Shown one piece after another: positions 38,094 to 41,943 of a DNA stretch of 41,943 nt. Source of the DNA: a virus. Each line of letters opens with the position of its first letter. Positions within the stretch are counted from its first letter, which is position 1. The stretch is from the IMG/VR virus record IMGVR_UViG_3300030328_000932, positions 1 to 41,943 of that record. The stretch is one strand, 5' to 3'. The notes under the pieces were generated by a model that was given only the letters and a program-made list of their open reading frames with translations, was not told the origin of the DNA and ran no database searches. Made by a program: the position numbers and the translations under genes.

Positions 38094-38513
38094 TTAATAG
38101 TTTTGATGTCCATGTAATTCCATGTGGCAGTTAGCACAAAGGACAATACATTTCTTAATCTCATCAAATATCTTTTTAAGCCCGAAGCCACTACTAATCA
38201 TGTTGCCAACATTAGCTTCCTTCGTATGGTCGTGATGATGGAATTGTAATGCCCAAGTAGAAAACTTTTTACCTCTTGATTTCTGAGAGTAGCCACAACT
38301 TCCACAACTTAGTTCTTTCTTGTAATTCCTTATCTTTCTAGCCTTCTCCATTCTTCCGTTAGGTGTTTTCTTTTTGTGATCCCAATAGCATCCATGTTTT
38401 GTACAGTAGTATCTTCTATATGGATTCCCTGATTTGTCAAACATACCCGTTTTAGCAAACTCTGATAAGTCCATACTAGCATTACATCCTTTACATGTTC
38501 TTGTTTCTGTCAT
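38094..38513 (-). CDS. HNH endonuclease, 139 aa
   Basis: MTETRTCKGCNASMDLSEFA, an N-terminal zinc knuckle (C7/C10) with YYCTKHGCYWDHKKK; then CGSCGYSQ (C70/C73), LQFHHHDHTKE (HNH core) and CIVLCANCHMELHG (C126, C129, H130). This is a zinc-stabilised HNH nuclease of the free-standing homing type. The ATG at 38511-38513 is chosen over a longer frame because the extra residues overlap the upstream gene and lack a ribosome binding site. Its stop is directly followed by promoter cassette 4. Confidence 0.75.
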   Translation of the reverse strand: MTETRTCKGCNASMDLSEFAKTGMFDKSGNPYRRYYCTKHGCYWDHKKKTPNGRMEKARKIRNYKKELSCGSCGYSQKSRGKKFSTWALQFHHHDHTKEANVGNMISSGFGLKKIFDEIKKCIVLCANCHMELHGHQNY

Positions 38514-38709
38514 TATGCCCCCATTGTTTTTTGATGTATTTTTTAATCTCACTTTTGAATATTATGTTTTTTGTATACCCTTTTTTATGACTCCAATCAT
38601 CATTGCAAATATGATCATTGCACATATCGTCATTTAAATCCTCTACAAATTGCTCTGCTCCCCAAAAATCATATTCACAATCTTCACAAACCATTTTTAT
38701 TTCTATCAT
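38491..38709 (-). CDS. small cysteine-rich protein, 72 aa
   Basis: MIEIKMVCEDCEYDFWGAEQ then DDMCNDHICNDDWSHKKG. CxxC (C8/C11) and C30..C35 with His suggest a zinc ribbon, similar to small phage zinc proteins. AAGGAG is directly upstream, after promoter cassette 5. Overlaps the HNH gene by 23 bp. Confidence 0.6.
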   Translation of the reverse strand: MIEIKMVCEDCEYDFWGAEQFVEDLNDDMCNDHICNDDWSHKKGYTKNIIFKSEIKKYIKKQWGHNDRNKNM

Positions 38710-38735
38710 TATATATCTCCTTTTTTTATTTACTT

Positions 38736-38764
38736 ATGTAACTACACACTTAATTAAAAGTTCC
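38736..38764 (-). promoter_or_regulatory. leftward promoter cassette 5
   Basis: Complement: TTGGAACTT (GGAACTT at 38764-38758), 16 bp, TTACAT (38741-38736), the weakest -10 of the set. It begins right after the stop of the gene at 38773-39267 and precedes 38491-38709. The upstream words TTAAAATAAATTGGAACTT are identical to those of cassette 4. Confidence 0.6.
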
Positions 38765-38772
38765 AATTTATT

Positions 38773-39267
38773 TTAATAATGTACATCTGCGGGTACTACA
38801 AAAACCTTTTGATCTTGTAGGTTCTTAGCATCCCATTTGTTCAGTACGTTATTTAAATGATTCCTAGATTTTATTCCTTCGCCATCACTATCATACATCC
38901 AGACTCCTGCACCTCGGTAGTCTCCCACAGATTTGTAATGGTACTGAAGATGACTATTTTTCAGAGATTGTATGATTTCTAGGTCGCTCTTATTTTCTGT
39001 AATCTTTCGTATTTCTTGTAAGTGCCACCTCATATCCCTTAATGTATTTCTCCATCCGTCTACCACTAATTTACGCCCTTCTGCGGTGCTTATCCCTGAG
39101 ACTGGTTGCAACCTATCACCCCAATACGAAGTACCACCATTATCAAAAGTATCGTAGTAGTCAAATGGATACTGCCCTTCGCATAGATGATCCATATTGT
39201 TTTTTGCTTTACCTAGTGCTTCGCCTTTGCTATTGGCATAGACTATGTTTCTTATTATCATGTGCAT
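38773..39267 (-). CDS. hypothetical protein, 164 aa
   Basis: Start MHMIIRNIVYANSKGEALGK at ATG 39265-39267 (GGGAG upstream). It contains DYYDTFDNGGTSYWGDRLQP and a helical middle (LRDMRWHLQEIRKITENKSD), and ends in GVWMYDSDGEGIKSRNHLNN. Aromatic and aspartate-rich, with no catalytic motif I recognise. Third gene of the unit started by promoter 6; its stop borders promoter 5. Confidence 0.6.
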   Translation of the reverse strand: MHMIIRNIVYANSKGEALGKAKNNMDHLCEGQYPFDYYDTFDNGGTSYWGDRLQPVSGISTAEGRKLVVDGWRNTLRDMRWHLQEIRKITENKSDLEIIQSLKNSHLQYHYKSVGDYRGAGVWMYDSDGEGIKSRNHLNNVLNKWDAKNLQDQKVFVVPADVHY

Positions 39268-39268
39268 T

Positions 39269-39481
39269 TTATTTGCTCCCTTTTTTACATTTTTTAATAA
39301 ATTCATTTTCATTGATAGTACCACAAACTAAACAAACGCTTTCCCAAATTGGACTAATCCATTCACATGGCTCACAATAGTCATAAAAATTATATTTCAA
39401 TTCTCCTCGCTCAACAGCTTTTAAAACTGCAACTTGTCCATGCTTTTCATATATTTTATATGCCTTTTCATAATTGTCCAT
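39269..39481 (-). CDS. small zinc-knuckle protein, 70 aa
   Basis: MDNYEKAYKIYEKHGQVAVL then a YDYCEPCEW knuckle (C36/C39) and VCLVCGTINEN (C49/C52). Helical N-terminus, zinc ribbon C-terminus. Its ATG shares a base with the previous stop. Function unknown. Confidence 0.65.
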   Translation of the reverse strand: MDNYEKAYKIYEKHGQVAVLKAVERGELKYNFYDYCEPCEWISPIWESVCLVCGTINENEFIKKCKKGSK

Positions 39482-39780
39482 TACTCTTCCTCCTCATCAT
39501 GTATCTCATCCCACAAATGTTCAGCTACCTCATAGAAATTGACCTCTTTTATAGAACTATTTACGATGTCGTTAATAAACCCATGTGTATATTCATACGA
39601 ACTCAACACATCATCAGCCATATCCTCTGCCCACTCTTTAAGGTCTTTAGATAACTCATACTTATTTATAGAATCCTTTGTGAGTTGTAGGGCGTGTCTA
39701 TAATCTCCCTCTGTGTTTGTGATCCACAAATTAAAGTTCCAAGTTTCATAATTTGTCCATCCGTTGTATTTATCACTCAT
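39481..39780 (-). CDS. phage protein with NGWTNYETW motif, 99 aa
   Basis: MSDKYNGWTNYETWNFNLWI carries the NGWTNYETW motif, a well-known phage and plasmid miniprotein family of unknown role, followed by a helical, acidic C-terminus (HLWDEIHDEEEE). AAGGAG precedes the ATG. First gene downstream of promoter cassette 6. Such proteins are often early genes; function not established. Confidence 0.7.
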   Translation of the reverse strand: MSDKYNGWTNYETWNFNLWITNTEGDYRHALQLTKDSINKYELSKDLKEWAEDMADDVLSSYEYTHGFINDIVNSSIKEVNFYEVAEHLWDEIHDEEEE

Positions 39781-39813
39781 TGTATTACTGCTCCTTTTAT
39801 TGTTTGTTTACTT

Positions 39814-39842
39814 ATTATACTACACTTTTAAAATAAAGTTCC
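39814..39842 (-). promoter_or_regulatory. leftward promoter cassette 6
   Basis: Complement: TTTGGAACTT (GGAACTT at 39842-39836), 16 bp, TATAAT (39819-39814), a consensus -10. It lies 8 bp downstream of the 3' end of the tRNA-like RNA and drives the genes at 39780-38773. Confidence 0.75.
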
Positions 39843-39850
39843 AAATTTGT

Positions 39851-40019
39851 GAGCCGAGGAGGAGTCGAACCTCCGATTATTATTCTACCCTTTTACCCAT
39901 TTTTAAGAGGGGCAACAAGGCTCTATTCCTTACGCTCTGTCCAATCTTAAATTGGCACACTCTACTTCTAGAGTCTTTCACACATTTCCATAGATTTACT
40001 TTTCACCTTGTATCGGCTC
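39851..40019 (-). ncRNA. tRNA-like structured RNA, about 170 nt
   Basis: No protein gene lies between promoter cassettes 7 and 6; the unit instead has tRNA-like ends. The 5' end GAGCCGA (40019-40013) pairs perfectly with TCGGCTC (39857-39851), and the 3' part is a canonical T-arm GGAGG-TTCGACT-CCTCC (39874-39858) abutting that stem, with discriminator A at 39850 and no encoded CCA. Between them are ACAAGG (40011-40006) pairing with CCTTGT (39920-39915), a hairpin ACTCTA-GAAG-TAGAGT, and another, CCAAT-TTAAG-ATTGG. No D-arm and no normal anticodon arm can be drawn. Candidates are a divergent tmRNA-like RNA, a tRNA with an insertion, or a new tRNA mimic. Confidence 0.6.
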
Positions 40020-40027
40020 TATTACTT

Positions 40028-40056
40028 ATTATACTACATTATTTTTTAAAAGTTCC
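40028..40056 (-). promoter_or_regulatory. leftward promoter cassette 7
   Basis: Complement: GGGAACTTTT (GGAACTT at 40056-40050), 16 bp, TATAAT (40033-40028). Transcription would start within a few bases of the tRNA-like RNA's 5' end (40019). It is placed right after the stop of the gene at 40060-40239. Confidence 0.75.
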
Positions 40057-40059
40057 CAT

Positions 40060-40239
40060 TTATTTTTTATTTTTAAATTCTATGGTGTATTCTTCTACAC
40101 CTTCCTCCAATAATTTTACTACTTTCTTTGCAAAAATATCTGTAAAGCTACCGTATGAATCACCCATTGCTTTAGCAATCAATGAGGTTTTCAACCTTCT
40201 ATATACTTTGTTATCAATATGTAATTTTATAGTTTTCAT
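40060..40239 (-). CDS. small ribbon-helix-helix-like protein, 59 aa
   Basis: MKTIKLHIDNKVYRRLKTSL then a helix and KKVVKLLEEGVEEYTIEFKN. A short N-terminal strand followed by two helices is the layout of Arc/MetJ-type ribbon-helix-helix DNA-binding proteins. AGGAG precedes ATG 40239, which is chosen over a longer frame. It is a candidate regulator of the promoter cassettes, an inference from its presence only. Confidence 0.5.
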   Translation of the reverse strand: MKTIKLHIDNKVYRRLKTSLIAKAMGDSYGSFTDIFAKKVVKLLEEGVEEYTIEFKNKK

Positions 40240-40288
40240 ATTTTCTCCTAAAGGGGATGCATTACACACCCCCTTTAATTTCTGTAAG

Positions 40289-40510
40289 TTAGTTTGTTTT
40301 CTGTACTTCGTATCCGTACTCAGAACCCACATAATTTATGTGTTTTGATGTTGTTACAGACCACCACCCAAGAGGTTTTATAGTTCTTTTTATGTGGTCA
40401 ATCTCTGCAACCTTTGTGTCATAACTCCATATATTATGGTAATCAACTTTTAGATTTTGTTTGTATTTGTCTAGTGCTGTTCTTGTTGTTGCTGTTTGTG
40501 TTGTGTACAT
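40289..40510 (-). CDS. small hypothetical protein, 73 aa
   Basis: MYTTQTATTRTALDKYKQNL then a beta-rich middle (IKPLGWWSVTTSKHINYVGS). GGAG precedes the ATG; promoter cassette 8 lies just upstream. No family recognised. Confidence 0.6.
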   Translation of the reverse strand: MYTTQTATTRTALDKYKQNLKVDYHNIWSYDTKVAEIDHIKRTIKPLGWWSVTTSKHINYVGSEYGYEVQKTN

Positions 40511-40541
40511 TTTTTTACTCCATTTTTTTGTTTTGTTACTT

Positions 40542-40570
40542 GTTATACTCTCCGAGTTGCCGAAAGTTCC
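40542..40570 (-). promoter_or_regulatory. leftward promoter cassette 8
   Basis: Complement: TTTGGAACTT (GGAACTT at 40570-40564), 16 bp, TATAAC (40547-40542). About 10 bp after the stop of the microgene at 40580-40705. It drives 40289-40510 and 40060-40239. Confidence 0.7.
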
Positions 40571-40579
40571 AAAGTTTTT

Positions 40580-40705
40580 TTATTTATTAAATTCTTCTAA
40601 TCTTTTCCACAACTTCCAATAAAAATAATCTCCTTTGATGCCGTAATTTTCTCCGATTACCTCTAATATCTTTTTCATTTCTTCTATTTTCTTTTGGTTG
40701 TCCAT
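40580..40705 (-). CDS. very small helical protein, 41 aa
   Basis: MDNQKKIEEMKKILEVIGEN then YGIKGDYFYWKLWKRLEEFN. A single charged helix plus an aromatic tail. AAGGAG lies before ATG 40705. First gene of the leftward early block, directly after promoter cassette 9. Function unknown. Confidence 0.65.
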   Translation of the reverse strand: MDNQKKIEEMKKILEVIGENYGIKGDYFYWKLWKRLEEFNK

Positions 40706-40735
40706 CTCAAAAACTCCTTATTAATTGTTATATAT

Positions 40736-40764
40736 ACTATACTCCTAGCATTAGAAAAAGTTTC
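40736..40764 (-). promoter_or_regulatory. leftward promoter cassette 9
   Basis: Complement: TTTTGAAACTT (GAAACTT at 40764-40758, one mismatch to GGAACTT), 16 bp, TATAGT (40741-40736). First of the series; it drives 40580-40705. Confidence 0.6.
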
Positions 40765-40910
40765 AAAATAATTAAAATAAATTAAATCTTTTTTTGGGGG
40801 GTTGTGTGTGGGGGTTGTGGTTTATTAATTGGCTTATATAATATAATATAAATAAGGGAAGTAATTAATTTATATATATACCCACATATTACAGAACTTA
40901 GGCGGATTAC

Positions 40911-41004
40911 CTACCTACGTGCACACTATATAATAAAAATAAACTACCCACGTGCACAAAGTTATAAAAAATCTACCAACGTGCACAAACTACCTACGTG
41001 CACA
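40911..41004. repeat. four iteron-like 15-bp repeats
   Basis: CTACCTACGTGCACA (40911-40925), CTACCCACGTGCACA (40944-40958), CTACCAACGTGCACA (40973-40987) and CTACCTACGTGCACA (40990-41004), all in the same orientation. They differ only at position six. Each contains the palindrome GTGCAC. Unequal spacings (33, 29 and 17 bp) in an AT-rich region suit iteron or regulator binding sites rather than a coding repeat. Confidence 0.8.
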
Positions 41005-41036
41005 GAAATATAAAAAAATATAAAAATAAAAAAATT

Positions 41037-41069
41037 AGAGAATCAGGCCCCTTTCGGGGCCCTATCTCT
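41037..41069 (-). terminator. rho-independent terminator of the DUF932-like gene
   Basis: In the leftward transcript GGCCCC-GAAA-GGGGCC (arms at 41056-41061 and 41046-41051), with a GNRA-type tetraloop, is extended by AGAGA/TCTCT at the base. A long U-rich tract (complement of 41012-41036) follows. It lies 8 bp past the gene's stop. This is the clearest intrinsic terminator in the window. Confidence 0.85.
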
Positions 41070-41077
41070 GTTTTGTG

Positions 41078-41943
41078 TTATGACTGGAACATATCAGTTT
41101 GGTTAGGGTTTACAAAAGTAGTTTCTTCTGTATCCTTACCATATTGTAGAAGTCCATCAACTACTACACTATTATTACTGAAGTTAGCATTGGTTAGCTT
41201 TTCAGGATGCCATAGTACATTAGTCCCCGCATTTAACAAGCCCCATGCTGTGAAATCACCATCTTCATAGTATTTGTCCATAAGTTGACCGAATTGCTGT
41301 ATTGGTAGTTGATTTCCACCAGTTCCTTTAGGGATGTATTTTTCTCTAATTAACTTGATTTCTGTATTATCAACTGGTTTCTGTAACTTACCACAAGCAT
41401 CTACAAAGTTTGTTAGATGGTACTCGGATGAGTTTCTGAGCAAATTAGTTGCTTGGAATATCTCATCTTTCCAATTTAGACTTTGACCTTTATTATGACT
41501 AAACATATAACCAAAGCCATATTTATTAGAAGTCATACCATTTTTACAAATGTATCTTTGAAAGTAGATTCTAATTCCTGCACCAGTTGATCCATTGTAA
41601 GAGTTTTGTACTTCAAGTACTAGCCCCACAAGATCACCAACATTAGGAACTGGTTTCTCTAATCCACCATCTTTACAGAAATATATATCTCTGAACTGAC
41701 CTTTGTTATTAAAGAACCTTTTTTCATGTTCCCATTTCAATCCACTAACAGCCATAATTTCCATAGCAACATCCATTAGTTCCCTATTAGGTACTAACAA
41801 ATAATTAGCTGAAACATTACCAGCTAATAATTTATCCTGAGTACCTAATCGAACACCATACACCATAGGATTTATAGAACCATCAGGAAAGGTTAGTTGT
41901 TCCTTATGAACTTCCATAAATGGATCAAGATTACCACCATAGT
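41078..41943 (-). CDS. DUF932-like phage protein, main part
   Basis: Body of the DUF932-like gene, without its N-terminus, which lies at 1-235. Conserved-looking segments are MVYGVRLGTQDKLLAGNVSA, GLKWEHEKRFFNNKGQFRDI, GLVLEVQNSYNGSTGAGIRI and YFQRYICKNGMTS, the last matching the R.(V/I)C.NGM signature of DUF932 proteins (function unknown; frequent in phages and plasmids). The C-terminus GKDTEETTFVNPNQTDMFQS is polar. Alone, this piece has an internal ATG at 41917 that is not the true start. It is followed by a strong terminator. Confidence 0.75.
   Translation of the reverse strand, partial: YGGNLDPFMEVHKEQLTFPDGSINPMVYGVRLGTQDKLLAGNVSANYLLVPNRELMDVAMEIMAVSGLKWEHEKRFFNNKGQFRDIYFCKDGGLEKPVPNVGDLVGLVLEVQNSYNGSTGAGIRIYFQRYICKNGMTSNKYGFGYMFSHNKGQSLNWKDEIFQATNLLRNSSEYHLTNFVDACGKLQKPVDNTEIKLIREKYIPKGTGGNQLPIQQFGQLMDKYYEDGDFTAWGLLNAGTNVLWHPEKLTNANFSNNSVVVDGLLQYGKDTEETTFVNPNQTDMFQS
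41791..41943. repeat. contig-end overlap (right copy)
   Basis: Second copy of the 153-bp end sequence (see 1-153). It differs at 41828, 41891, 41906 and 41930; all differences are synonymous in the DUF932-like frame. Confidence 0.9.

Larger units (their letters stand above)
40706..41077. other. non-coding control region with iterons
   Basis: About 370 bp without a gene between the DUF932-like gene and the first leftward early gene. It holds promoter cassette 9 (40736-40764), a G-rich patch (40796-40820), an AT-rich stretch of TATA words, four copies of a 15-bp repeat (40911-41004) and the terminator of the DUF932-like gene (41037-41069). An origin or master control region is the natural reading. 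Confidence 0.6.

Noticed and set aside
39850-39922. A normal 74-nt tRNA using GAGCC at 39918-39922 as the 5' acceptor
   Set aside because: Only five of seven acceptor pairs form and no anticodon arm fits; the 7-bp pairing with 40013-40019 is better.
39851-40019. Group I intron in a tRNA-Leu(UAA)
   Set aside because: The whole unit is too short for a group I intron, no P3/P7 core words were seen, and the TTTAAGA loop has only a 4-bp stem.
39764-40348. A 194-aa rightward open frame
   Set aside because: It lies opposite promoters, the tRNA-like RNA and real leftward genes, has no ribosome binding site and looks like a shadow (poly-L/F composition).
40911-41004. CRISPR array
   Set aside because: Repeats are 15 bp, spacers are 2 to 18 bp and unequal, and no cas genes are present; the Cas4-like protein is a phage nuclease.

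Overview
The window looks like a nearly complete genome of a tailed, short-tailed (podovirus-type) bacteriophage with a low-GC genome. This rests on a continuous rightward block holding terminase small and large subunits, a P22-like portal, scaffold, an HK97-fold major capsid protein, head-tail adaptors, a tail fibre, a lysis-type cassette and three large proteins placed where DNA-ejection proteins sit. No tape-measure, sheath or tail-tube gene is visible. The base composition, the gene style and the fibre and tail-protein families resemble uncultivated marine phages; the host cannot be read from the sequence. No integrase or lysogeny repressor is seen, so a virulent lifestyle is likely. The first and last 153 bases are the same stretch of one leftward gene with four synonymous differences, so the contig is probably a circular map assembled from a mixed population.

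Layout: (1) 1-753, leftward: the N-terminal part of a DUF932-like gene, a small unknown gene and a damaged small gene. (2) 754-1256: a divergent intergenic region with a leftward promoter, a TACTATA-rich tract and a G-rich patch. (3) 1257-30066, rightward: packaging (1494-4935), M15 endolysin (4988), portal/scaffold/capsid (6517-11267), small basic and zinc proteins (11351-12004), adaptors (12004-13483), tail fibre (13588-16653), small membrane and coiled-coil proteins typical of a lysis region (17524-19218), a large tail protein split by one in-frame TAG (19218-22436), and internal virion/ejection proteins (23156-30066). (4) 30056-40705, leftward: about 35 mostly tiny genes, including a Cas4-like nuclease, two more PD-(D/E)XK-type nucleases, two HNH endonucleases, an Nmad1/DUF1599-like protein, many CxxC zinc-ribbon miniproteins and a run of overlapping membrane microproteins. 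No DNA polymerase, helicase, primase or RNA polymerase was found, so replication probably relies on host machinery plus recombination functions. (5) 40706-41077: a non-coding region with four copies of a 15-bp iteron-like repeat. (6) 41078-41943: the rest of the DUF932-like gene.

The leftward (presumed early) half carries nine copies of one promoter-like element, GGAACTT, 16 bp (17 in one copy), then a TATAAT-like box. Each copy sits just after one gene's stop codon or just ahead of the next transcription unit, and some are paired with GC-rich hairpins. One unit framed by two of these promoters contains no protein gene but a roughly 170-nt RNA candidate. Its ends form a perfect 7-bp acceptor stem and a canonical tRNA T-arm, while its middle is not a normal tRNA. 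These two observations, together with the in-frame TAG codons joining neighbouring late genes, are the most unusual signals in the window.
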